In this document: positions 16,543 through 24,806 of the stretch, one piece after another | How positions within the stretch are numbered: position 1 is the stretch's first letter | How the letters are laid out: every line of letters begins with the position of its first letter | Assembly: GCF_017908035.1 (NCBI RefSeq) | Contig: NZ_JAEQMU010000001.1 | Coordinates: forward strand, 496,001-560,000 | Direction: 5' to 3' | From: Sphingobacterium tabacisoli | GTDB lineage: Bacteria; Bacteroidota; Bacteroidia; Sphingobacteriales; Sphingobacteriaceae | Length of the DNA stretch: 64,000 nucleotides | Notes under the pieces: model-generated | Told to the model about the DNA's origin: nothing | Database searches by the model: none | Seen by the model: the letters and a program-made list of their open reading frames with translations, nothing else | Made by a program: the position numbers and the translations under genes

Positions 16543-19500
16543 ATGATCCCTGCTGAGAAAGCCAGAGAATTTATAAACAAACATGATAGGATTGCTATTC
16601 CTAAGGAAGATTTTGAACGTTTTTCTGAACCTTATAGAATACTGGGGCTATATATAAGCAACCAGTTGTCTGAATATTATGACTACAGTGCCAATTTCCG
16701 TATTTATCAGGAGCAGTTTGGTACGGATCCGAAAACCAATCCCTGGAATACAAAGGAGGGAGGGGAGCTTGCAAACTTATTGTTCGGCGCTAAGATGGGA
16801 CCTTACATCGTCCGGATATGGGACTTGATGGATAGCCTGCCTTTTCAGGATAGGTATAGCCGGAGACCGTTTCGGATAGATCCGTCAAGGGCGTATTCCA
16901 AAACGAAGCTGGGGAGGTTAAATTCGCTGTATTACGGTGGTTACACTTCTTTTAATACGATGGATCCGCTGGATCAGATGCAATACGATGTGTATCAGAA
17001 TGTGCAGGATATCGGTCTGTATTATGCCTTATTATTGATGGATGAACCGCAGAAATATTACCCTCTGCTGGAGGAGATATTTTTAGGGGAGCATGAGATC
17101 GGAGGGGTATCGGCAGAGCTGATAAGGGCCTTGCTCCTGACGGAGGACGACGCTAACCATTTGTTGGTAGAGAAGTTGCTATTGGCGGCACAGCAACAGG
17201 AGGGATTGCGGCAGACCATACTGGAAACGCTGGATTTTACTTCGGTTAAAGCGCTGAAGCGTTTTATACGCCTGATTCTGGAGCATAATCTGGTGCGTTT
17301 TTCGTCGGTGGTACGAGCGGTGGATACTTGGTTCGGATTTGGGTGGGACGCTCCAAAGACAGCTACGATAAAGCGGACGCTGGAGTTGGCACTACAGTTT
17401 TTGGATCAGCCGGAGTTGGTCGAAGGGGCGTTGCATAGCAAGGATAATCTGGAATTGTACGTTGCGCTGTGGTCGAAAGCAATAGTCGATGTAGATGAAG
17501 CTAATACGCTTGTTGTTCGTGTTGTTACGGATGAAAAGAGTGCTTTGGAATCCAAGTTGGTTGCGCTGTTTTTTATGCGGGAGACCGCAAGGACGAATTC
17601 GGATTTAATAGATTATGCCGAAGCACATGTGGGTGAGGATATTGAGCTGGACTACTGGCTATTGGTCAATCTATTTCAGCACGATATGTCGGACGCGCTG
17701 ATGGCGAAATATGTCGCAACAGCAGCCAAGTTGCCTTCAGCCGGAAAGAGCTATACAGAGAGGGCGTTCTCGTGGAAGAGCTATACGATAAAACCAGAAT
17801 ATATCTATGACGGCTTGTTTGACTATCTGCAGCCGCATCAATTCGTACTATTGGCGAATGACCTGGCCGCAGTTCCGTCCAGTTCGCGTGAAAATCTAAT
17901 GCGAAAGTTATTCCCAGATCACTATACCTACAGTTGGTCGTTCAAGAATAATGGGGAGAAGGTCAGTCAGATGGATCTCCAGGAGGATGATTGGCAGCGC
18001 AAGGTGATCCGGCAGGCGATAGTGGATCGGAATACTTCTGTCTCGTTTACGGGGATTAATCTCATGCGGTCGGTATCCATTCTTGCGGAAGACGTTGCCT
18101 TATTGGAAAATTTGCTGACACGCAAAGGAAAGGATCTGCGGAAGGCTTCAATGGAGCTTTTGTTACAGCAACCAACGGATACCTTGAAAGATGTGTTGTC
18201 ACGTTTGTTAGTTTCGTCGAGTGTAGATCAGCGTCTGGGCGGGCTTGAAATGTTGACGATGTTACAGGATGAGGCAGAATGGGATACCTTTATTCAGGAA
18301 CAGAAGGACTTATATGCAACACGTAAAGTCGGAAAGAACGAATCTATTTTATTGGCCAAACTGGACAATACCGCTCAGGGAGCAGCGTTTACATTGGCGA
18401 ATGGTTTTGGTGCGATAGACTATAGTGGACTGACGGATTTCAGATTGCCTAAACTTCAGTTTGAACAACCTAAAAAGAAGTTACTTAGCTTCAAGAAATC
18501 TGATTTTCTTTTCCCGGATCTGATCGATGTCAAAAAAACTGTCAAAGGGATCAATAAGCTCTATGCGCTATTCGATGAAAATAGGAAGACAGAGTATACA
18601 TACGAAGGGTATCAGGGATCTCAGGAAACTGTAATGCTGATGAACTCGATAACCCATCTAAAACGTTTGGAAGATAACAGTGATCCGATGCTGCGACTGG
18701 ACAATCTGCCTTTGGCTGATCTTTGGAAATCCTGGTATAAGGAAGCCGGGCTCAATGATTTTGAACTCTATGCTGTAATATGGTATATCAGAGGGGCATA
18801 CAATAGGCAAGAGACTAAAGCGGAACTAAAAGCATTTCACTTGCAATACATTCCTGAATTTGAAGGGCTTAATTATGATAAGGTCAACTATTTCTATTAT
18901 AGTGATTCGAACAAGATAATAACGATATTGACGCATCTGTTGGATGCGTATGCGGATAAGCCGACATGGGCGGCGTATAAGTTGGATGTTCTAGAGGATA
19001 GCATGGGACGCTTTCCAGAGGAGCTGAAAAGTATGACCTTTAATAATGTCGAATATTATTATAACCAGCAGCAGCTGTGGACTGATCTGATAGGAGCTAT
19101 GTTCTATCCGATCATGGACGATGATTACGCGTACTATGATGAAAAGCAATTGTTGCGCCTGTATCAATTGCGGTTATATATCACCGGTCAGCAGCTGGCA
19201 CAGGGACAGCCTATCGAAAAGATACAGGATGTGGTGCCTTTCTTAAAGAAGGTATTTGATACTTCTAATAACCTAAAAGTGGAGATTCCGGGTTTTGAAC
19301 TGCTGTTCAAAGCGTATAGTCTGCAGTTACTAAATAACGATGATCTGCTATTTCTATCTCTTTTGAATAAGGATTTGTTTTTCCTGTTGGATGGGGGACA
19401 GAATTATCATACGCAACGCCTCAAGCATTATACCATGCCGGAAATCAATGGTCTGCTGAAGAAAAATATGCTGACGGTCGAACTGGAACGGGGCGATATG

Positions 19501-21549
19501 CCGACAGAAGCTTCGCCTTATATGGCTAAGATTCAGCAAGTGGAAGGAACCAGCTATTTTTTTGAGGTACTGCAACGTATAGGAAAAGAGAATTTTGATA
19601 GAGGGTATAGCTACGGTAGGGATACGGATAGAAAGTATACTTTTAGCCATATCCTAAAAAAATGCCGTCCTGCAGAAGAGGAGCTTTTTGAAGAATTTGC
19701 CAAGCAGCTTAAAGCCAGTAAACTGGAGAAGAAGCGGCTTGTAGAGGTATCCTGCTACGCTACGCAATGGGCGGACTGGTTGGGGGACTATATGCAGATA
19801 CCAAGTCTGGAAGAGGCTGTATGGTGGTTCCTGGCGCATACGACGGACTATATGGATGCAGAAAAGGAAACTATTCTGTCGCGCTATTCGAATGTGCCTC
19901 GTAATGACTTCCAAAAAGGAGCGATCGATATCGATTGGTTCAAACGGGTGTATGGCAATCTGGGCAAGGCCAATTGGAAATTGCTGCACGAATCGGCCAA
20001 GTACCTGTCGGATGGTATGGGCTACCGTCGGGTGAAAACGTATTCGTCGGTACTATTGGGGGAAACCAAGATTACGGAGACCTTGAAAAAGATCAATGAA
20101 AAGCGTGATAAGGACTATGTCATGGCATTGGGACTGATCCCTATATCCAAAGCTAACCCGGAGGCAGATCTGCTGAAAAGGTATAATATATTGCAGACTT
20201 TCCTCAAGGAAAGCAAGCAGTTTGGCGCGCAACGGCAGGAGAGTGAAAAGAATGCCGTAGAGATTGGAATGGATAACCTGGCTCGGAATGCGGGATTTGA
20301 CGATAGCGTCCGTTTTGTATGGGCGATGGAAGGCAAGGCCACACAGCAGATCATGCAGGAGTCGGTGGTCGAGGTGGACGATGTGCGGGTGGAGCTGATC
20401 GTGGATGAGGAAGGTAAGGCGGAACTGCTGGTGAGCAGAAAGGATAAAGCGCTGAAGAGTATTCCGGATAAATATAAGAAGAACAAGCTGGTCGAAGCAC
20501 TGAAAGATGGAAAGACGTATCTGACGAAACAGTTTTCGAGAACTAAGCTGGCTCTGGAAAATTCAATGCTACGCAGGGACAGGTACTCGGTCGCTGAATT
20601 GAGGCAGATTATGGAACACCCGATCGTGAGGGCGATGCTGAGCAAGTTGGTACTCTATATGCCTACAACACAAAAGGCGGGCTTCTGGTCGGAGTCTGGT
20701 CTGATGGATACCGATGGCAAGGGCATAGCGGTGACGGATACGGACGAACTGGTGATTGCGCACCCTTATGATTTATTCCATTCGGTACAATGGGATCTTT
20801 TCCAGCGCTATCTCTTTGTTAACGAGATGAAGCAGCCTTTCAAGCAGGTCTTCCGGGAACTGTATGTACCTACGGCAGATGAAATGGAGCAACGCACGCG
20901 ATCGACCCGCTATCAGGGACATCAGATACAGCCACAGAAGACGGTAGCGCTATTGCGCGGACGTGGATGGACGGTAAGCTACGAAGAGGGATTGCAGAAG
21001 GTGTTTCATAAAGAAGGTTATCTGGTAACGATGTTTGCTATGGCGGACTGGTTTACACCATCGGATGTGGAAGCTCCGACACTGGAACTGATTTGTTTCT
21101 ACTCGCTAAAAGACCGGTCTTTATTGCCGTTTGATGCTATTGATCCGGTCATCTTTTCGGAGGTAATGCGGGATATGGATCTGGTAGTGTCTGTAGCGCA
21201 TGTGGGCGAGGTGGATCCAGAGGCTAGTCACAGCAGTATGGAGATGCGGGCGGCACTGGCACGCGAAAGTGCGCAGCTATTTGGCCTGGATAATATTGAG
21301 GTTAAAGATCGTCATATTCTGGTGCGTGGGGAACTGGCGGAGTACAGTATACACTTAGGCAGTGGTATGGTGAGCAAAGGAGGAAGACAGCTCTCGATTA
21401 TACCGGTGCAGAGTCAGCATAGGGGAAGGGTGTTCTTACCGTTTGTAGATGATGATCCGAAATCGGCTGAGATAATAAGTAAGATGCGCTACCTGGCTCA
21501 GGATAATAAGATTAAGGATCCAACTATTCTGGAACAGATTAATGCTTAA
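16543..21549 (+). CDS. Giant DUF4132 (MolR/YehI-like) protein
   Basis: 1668 aa, no signal peptide or membrane segments: cytoplasmic. The first 1000 residues look alpha-helical and repeat-like (many LL/EE helices, HEAT-like), and the last 600 carry the DUF4132 signature: the stretch ending LFQRYLFVNEMKQPFKQVFR, then RYQGHQIQPQKTVALLRGRG, and near the end GSGMVSKGGRQLSIIPVQS. E. coli YehI and MolR belong to this family and sit beside MoxR-ATPase and VWA genes; none of those is visible here. Function of the family is not established. The gene is followed after 3 bp by a small partner and is bracketed by dispersed repeats on both sides, which may mean it was gained as a unit. Confidence 0.85.
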   Translation: MIPAEKAREFINKHDRIAIPKEDFERFSEPYRILGLYISNQLSEYYDYSANFRIYQEQFGTDPKTNPWNTKEGGELANLLFGAKMGPYIVRIWDLMDSLPFQDRYSRRPFRIDPSRAYSKTKLGRLNSLYYGGYTSFNTMDPLDQMQYDVYQNVQDIGLYYALLLMDEPQKYYPLLEEIFLGEHEIGGVSAELIRALLLTEDDANHLLVEKLLLAAQQQEGLRQTILETLDFTSVKALKRFIRLILEHNLVRFSSVVRAVDTWFGFGWDAPKTATIKRTLELALQFLDQPELVEGALHSKDNLELYVALWSKAIVDVDEANTLVVRVVTDEKSALESKLVALFFMRETARTNSDLIDYAEAHVGEDIELDYWLLVNLFQHDMSDALMAKYVATAAKLPSAGKSYTERAFSWKSYTIKPEYIYDGLFDYLQPHQFVLLANDLAAVPSSSRENLMRKLFPDHYTYSWSFKNNGEKVSQMDLQEDDWQRKVIRQAIVDRNTSVSFTGINLMRSVSILAEDVALLENLLTRKGKDLRKASMELLLQQPTDTLKDVLSRLLVSSSVDQRLGGLEMLTMLQDEAEWDTFIQEQKDLYATRKVGKNESILLAKLDNTAQGAAFTLANGFGAIDYSGLTDFRLPKLQFEQPKKKLLSFKKSDFLFPDLIDVKKTVKGINKLYALFDENRKTEYTYEGYQGSQETVMLMNSITHLKRLEDNSDPMLRLDNLPLADLWKSWYKEAGLNDFELYAVIWYIRGAYNRQETKAELKAFHLQYIPEFEGLNYDKVNYFYYSDSNKIITILTHLLDAYADKPTWAAYKLDVLEDSMGRFPEELKSMTFNNVEYYYNQQQLWTDLIGAMFYPIMDDDYAYYDEKQLLRLYQLRLYITGQQLAQGQPIEKIQDVVPFLKKVFDTSNNLKVEIPGFELLFKAYSLQLLNNDDLLFLSLLNKDLFFLLDGGQNYHTQRLKHYTMPEINGLLKKNMLTVELERGDMPTEASPYMAKIQQVEGTSYFFEVLQRIGKENFDRGYSYGRDTDRKYTFSHILKKCRPAEEELFEEFAKQLKASKLEKKRLVEVSCYATQWADWLGDYMQIPSLEEAVWWFLAHTTDYMDAEKETILSRYSNVPRNDFQKGAIDIDWFKRVYGNLGKANWKLLHESAKYLSDGMGYRRVKTYSSVLLGETKITETLKKINEKRDKDYVMALGLIPISKANPEADLLKRYNILQTFLKESKQFGAQRQESEKNAVEIGMDNLARNAGFDDSVRFVWAMEGKATQQIMQESVVEVDDVRVELIVDEEGKAELLVSRKDKALKSIPDKYKKNKLVEALKDGKTYLTKQFSRTKLALENSMLRRDRYSVAELRQIMEHPIVRAMLSKLVLYMPTTQKAGFWSESGLMDTDGKGIAVTDTDELVIAHPYDLFHSVQWDLFQRYLFVNEMKQPFKQVFRELYVPTADEMEQRTRSTRYQGHQIQPQKTVALLRGRGWTVSYEEGLQKVFHKEGYLVTMFAMADWFTPSDVEAPTLELICFYSLKDRSLLPFDAIDPVIFSEVMRDMDLVVSVAHVGEVDPEASHSSMEMRAALARESAQLFGLDNIEVKDRHILVRGELAEYSIHLGSGMVSKGGRQLSIIPVQSQHRGRVFLPFVDDDPKSAEIISKMRYLAQDNKIKDPTILEQINA

Positions 21550-21552
21550 CTG

Positions 21553-21966
21553 ATGGAGCTGACTTTACAATTGAAGCGACTGGGCAAGAAGAGGGTGATC
21601 AACGTCCCTTATCAGCTGGAAGTGGTGCCCGCTACCTTGAAAGAGCTGATAACGGAATGTGTAAAGAATGAAGTACAACGGTACAATCAAAAGAGGGAGG
21701 AGATACCACTGGTCTCCTTCCTTAATCCACAACAGATAGGAGAACAGGCGGAAGGGGGAAAGATTGCATTTGGTGATATTGATAACCTGGAAGAGGTAGC
21801 TATAGAGAAGGCCTTGGATACGGCGATGCAGGCTTTTGAAGATGGCCTGTATGTAGTTTTTGTGGATGGTATGGAGCTTAAATCGCTGGATGCTCCAATG
21901 CAGCTTCAGGATAAGAGCGAGGTCGCTTTTATACGGCTGACGTTTCTAGTGGGGATGAGGTATTGA
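21553..21966 (+). CDS. Small protein paired with DUF4132
   Basis: 137 aa, starting 3 bp after the DUF4132 stop, hence co-translated. No signal peptide or membrane segment. Sequence is mixed alpha/beta: two beta strands at the start (LTLQLKRLGKKRVINVPYQL), a helical middle and a beta C-terminus (YVVFVDGMELKSLDAPMQL, then VAFIRLTFLVGM). The end resembles a beta-grasp or ubiquitin-like edge, but I do not recognise a family. Likely a dedicated partner of the giant protein. Confidence 0.75.
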   Translation: MELTLQLKRLGKKRVINVPYQLEVVPATLKELITECVKNEVQRYNQKREEIPLVSFLNPQQIGEQAEGGKIAFGDIDNLEEVAIEKALDTAMQAFEDGLYVVFVDGMELKSLDAPMQLQDKSEVAFIRLTFLVGMRY

Positions 21967-22480
21967 GTTATCGGATGATGGAGGTTATGAAGTTATCAGG
22001 TTATCGAGTTAACAAGTGTATTGTTTCTACGTCATTGCGAACATGGCGAAGCAGTCTGTGAGGGAGGACATGGTGAAGGTATTGAGTTATCAGGTTAACA
22101 AGTTATCGAGTTAACAAGTGTATTGTTTCTACGTCATTGCGAACATGGTGAAGCAATCTGTGAGGGAGGACATGGTGACGGTATCGAGTTATCAGGTTAA
22201 CAAGTTATCGAGTTAACAAGTGTATTGTTTCTACGTCATTGCGAGAGGAGAAGGTGCCTGTCCCGCCTGTCCCGAAAATCGGGAACTTATTTCGGGAAAG
22301 CAGTCTGTGAGGGAGGACATGGTGACGGTATTGAGTTATCGAGTTAACAAGTGCATTGTTTCTACGTCATTGCGAACGTAGTGAAGCAATCTATGAAAGA
22401 GGAGGTGGTGAAGGTATCGAGTTATTCCCGATGAAAAATCGGGACTTCGTTTCACTACGCAGGTTAACAAACGAAATAAA
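21967..22480. repeat. Tandem array, 102-bp unit, built on the dispersed CGTCATTGCGA repeat
   Basis: The segment TTATCGAGTTAACAAGTG begins at 22001, 22103, 22205 and 22336: spacings 102, 102 and 131 bp. Each unit also holds CGTCATTGCGA, then GAAGCA(A/G)TCTGTGAGG and GGACATGGTGA. The third unit carries a different, GC-rich insert (22246-22300) with a CCCGAAAATCGGG palindrome, which explains its extra 29 bp. The last copy is diverged. No open frame of note. Not a CRISPR array: the whole unit repeats and there are no unique spacers. Confidence 0.85.
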
Positions 22481-22483
22481 GAA

Positions 22484-22506
22484 AAAGCCCCGATTATCGG
22501 GGCTTT
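22484..22506 (-). terminator. Rho-independent terminator of the NTF2-like gene
   Basis: Perfect hairpin AAAGCCCCGATTATCGGGGC TTT, with a T run on the minus strand. An identical 19-base core (AGCCCCGATTATCGGGGCT) ends the paralogous gene at 61875-61893. Confidence 0.85.
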
Positions 22507-22539
22507 AACGATTAAACTATAGTAAAAATTAGTAAACGC

Positions 22540-22968
22540 TTATGGATATGTGGATACGACTTTGCTGACTTTCCATCCGTCAGTAGATTGTACCATAGTA
22601 ATATAGTCGACACGGGTGAAGTTTTCGAATTTCATGGATACTTTGGCTACGGAGGTTTTGCCTGCTTGGTCTAATATCTCATAGTCGGTGGAGCAATTGT
22701 ATTTGATACCTTTGTTTGCTTTTAAGAAACCTAAATAGGCTGCTCTATCGTACGTGTCGTTGCTTGCTGAATTGAGGTACTCAAAATCTGCTGTGAATAG
22801 GTGCTTATTGAAGTCCGTATTGCCCGAAGTGATAGCCTCTGCATAAGTAAGGACTATTTTGTTAGCGGTTACGTTTTTTAGTGGGTTGACTGTTTCTCGC
22901 GCTGAGGCGTTAAATCCAGATGCGAATGCAAATAAGCTGGCTGTGATGATGGCGATGAGTTTGTACAT
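22540..22968 (-). CDS. Small exported NTF2-like protein (copy 1)
   Basis: 142 aa. Signal peptide MYKLIAIITASLFAFASGFN ASA, cleaved near ASARE, then about 118 residues of cone-like alpha+beta fold: helices at 35-60 (KIVLTYAEAITSGN), then a four-strand sheet ending in YITMVQSTDGWKVSKVVSTY, the usual C-terminal strand pair of the NTF2/SnoaL-like superfamily. No catalytic residue set is evident, so it may bind a small ligand or protein. Secreted or periplasmic. A paralogue of about 55-60% apparent identity lies at 61931-62356, with matching promoter and terminator. The single-gene transcription unit is controlled by the repeat array at 23122-23172. Confidence 0.8.
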   Translation of the reverse strand: MYKLIAIITASLFAFASGFNASARETVNPLKNVTANKIVLTYAEAITSGNTDFNKHLFTADFEYLNSASNDTYDRAAYLGFLKANKGIKYNCSTDYEILDQAGKTSVAKVSMKFENFTRVDYITMVQSTDGWKVSKVVSTYP

Positions 22969-23084
22969 GGTTGCTTTTTTTTGTTATGTCTTTTGTCTAT
23001 TAATCTATTTCCTTTGTTGATAGGACGCTGGATGTTTTTAAATGGTTGCGTCTGCTATCGTTTTTTATTTCTTATTTGTTGACT

Positions 23085-23092
23085 CAAAAGTA
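23085..23092 (-). promoter_or_regulatory. -7 promoter element of NTF2-like copy 1
   Basis: CAAAAGTA on the plus strand, TACTTTTG on the coding strand: exact TAnnTTTG. There is no TTTG at -33, so an activator is probably needed. Same position relative to the repeats as at 62395-62402. Confidence 0.6.
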
Positions 23093-23121
23093 GGAGAGAA
23101 TGTGGAGGAGGGAAATGGACT

Positions 23122-23172
23122 TTCGACCAAAGGATTTTATTTTTCGGTGAAAAGCGGAAATGATTAGGTGAA
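23122..23172 (-). promoter_or_regulatory. Three direct repeats at 21-bp period upstream of NTF2-like copy 1
   Basis: On the coding strand: TTCACCTAA (23164-23172), TTCACCGAA (23143-23151), TTGGTCGAA (23122-23130). Starts are exactly 21 bp apart, two helical turns, and the nearest repeat is 29 bp from the -7 element. The 21-bp repeat spacing is that of LytTR response-regulator sites; the regulator here is unknown. Confidence 0.6.
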
Positions 23173-23199
23173 AATTCCCGGTAAGGGCTGTAAAAAGCA

Positions 23200-23222
23200 A
23201 AGGAGCCTTTATGGGGCTCCTT
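23200..23222 (-). terminator. Terminator of module B operon
   Basis: Eight-bp stem AAGGAGCC / GGCTCCTT with a 7-base loop; on the minus strand it is followed by a T-rich stretch. It lies 25 bp after the stop of the TlpA-like gene at 23247. Confidence 0.75.
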
Positions 23223-23246
23223 CACGTTGGTATATTCTTTAGGTAG

Positions 23247-24740
23247 TTATTGTAGTAGGCCTAGTAGTTCTTCCCTTAATTTTGGATCGGATGGACGGTT
23301 GGCATTCGGTGATACGACATTTCCTTCGGGATCTAACAGTATAAATCTTGGAATGGCATTGATGTTATAAAGCTGTACAAAGTCAGTGTCAAAGGCTTTG
23401 TCGGATATAACCTGTACACCTCCCAACTGTTTTTCTGCTACGTAATCTTTCCATTTTTGCTTGTCTTTTTGGTCATCAAGGGATAAGCTGACAAAAGTGA
23501 TATTCTTGCCGTGTAGCTCTTTTTCTAATTTGATCAGATGTGGGATTTCCATTTTACATGGACCGCACCAGGTTGCCCACACATCGATATACACATACTT
23601 GCCACGTAAATCGCTCAGCTTGCTCTGTCCACCCTCAATGTTTTCGAAGTTGAAGTCGGGCGATGGTTTACCTTTACGGACTGCCATCCGCTTATTGTAT
23701 ATCGCTTCCATTTTTGGGTGGTACGTTGAATTGGCAGGATTGTTCATGAAATCATGGTATAGTTTGTCGGCTTCGGCGTCCTCTTTGATCAGTTTGAGGT
23801 ACGCGCTGGAAAATTGGTAGCGGTAGTGTCCACCTATGGTAGGGTCGTTAAGCTGGGTGTTGGCAATATGAATCTGTGCAAGCTGCATGTTTTCAAAACC
23901 TTTGCTGCCCAGGAGTCCACTTTTGTAAACGCGATCCGATATCCAGCTGTCCAAGAGGCTGCGGTAAGCTGAGGATTGATTAAAGGATTGTACATCGTCG
24001 AGCTGTAACATAACGTAGTTCAATGAATCAACAAGTTTCCGTTCTTCGCTTGTAAATGTCTTGGTGTGAGCGGATTTGTAAGCGGAGTCCAATAGTGCCG
24101 GTGCATTGGGAGCGGTTCGGTCCGAACTATCCATGAAACGATAGAAGTTGGCCAGTTTGACAGAATCGGCACCATAGTAGATCCGATAGCTGCGTATGGC
24201 TAGACCTGTCGCAAAGGCAGCCTCTTTTTTAAGTGTGGAAGCAAAAAAATCATCACTGCTACCTGCTGTTTGTTTTGCTACAAAAGCTCCGTATTTGTCG
24301 ATCTGGGAAAGGAAATCAGGAACATTCATGGCGTAGGCCTTGAATAGCGGACCATCGGCGGAGCTTGGAATAAACCGGCCCAGTGATTGGCGGCTGGTAT
24401 AGAGTTTTTGGTTTTCAGCAGCACCTTTTCCCTTAAAGGTCTTTTTGCCATTTTTGTCGACCGTAACCTGTAATTGGTAGTCGGGGGCAAGATAGAGTTC
24501 TCCGACTTTTTCAAGACGGTATAATCCGGGCTGAAGAGTAGGGAATGTAGCTTTGAAAGTCCCGTCTGCGGCTAGCTCAATAGATTCTTTATAGCCATTG
24601 ACCTGCGATAGGGTCAAGGTCTGTTGTTGGGCGTCGGTATTGGAGATGCGCCCCTTAAGACTAATCTCCTGTGCATGTATCACTGTGCCAATTGTGGATA
24701 GGCCTAATGTGGTTAGTAGCAGCTTTAATTTATTATTCAT
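23247..24740 (-). CDS. TlpA-type thioredoxin-like protein (module B)
   Basis: 497 aa. Signal peptide to about residue 24 (TIGTVIHAQE). A DUF4369-like beta sandwich at about 25-110, a helical middle to about 350, then a TlpA/AhpC-like thioredoxin domain at about 355-495 with the active site WATWCGPCKM and the cis-proline segment AIPRFIL. Periplasmic thiol-disulfide oxidoreductase by family. Last gene of the five-gene operon; the same type of protein ends modules A and C. The recurring pairing with SusC/D suggests a role in folding or reducing a component or ligand of the uptake system; that is inference. Confidence 0.9.
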   Translation of the reverse strand: MNNKLKLLLTTLGLSTIGTVIHAQEISLKGRISNTDAQQQTLTLSQVNGYKESIELAADGTFKATFPTLQPGLYRLEKVGELYLAPDYQLQVTVDKNGKKTFKGKGAAENQKLYTSRQSLGRFIPSSADGPLFKAYAMNVPDFLSQIDKYGAFVAKQTAGSSDDFFASTLKKEAAFATGLAIRSYRIYYGADSVKLANFYRFMDSSDRTAPNAPALLDSAYKSAHTKTFTSEERKLVDSLNYVMLQLDDVQSFNQSSAYRSLLDSWISDRVYKSGLLGSKGFENMQLAQIHIANTQLNDPTIGGHYRYQFSSAYLKLIKEDAEADKLYHDFMNNPANSTYHPKMEAIYNKRMAVRKGKPSPDFNFENIEGGQSKLSDLRGKYVYIDVWATWCGPCKMEIPHLIKLEKELHGKNITFVSLSLDDQKDKQKWKDYVAEKQLGGVQVISDKAFDTDFVQLYNINAIPRFILLDPEGNVVSPNANRPSDPKLREELLGLLQ

Positions 24741-24806
24741 AGTTATAAATGTTGAAATTGTCCCTGTGCTTGGATAGAGCCATGTACAGGGACAAAGAGT
24801 CTTTAA

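Noticed and set aside
20115..20645. Antisense 176-codon frame inside DUF4132
   Set aside because: Low-complexity Ser/Leu-rich product, antisense to a well supported gene, no signals of its own. Shadow frame.
22001..22400. Regular repeats that might be a CRISPR array
   Set aside because: The full 102-bp unit is repeated, there are no unique spacers, and no cas gene is near. It is a tandem array of a dispersed intergenic repeat.
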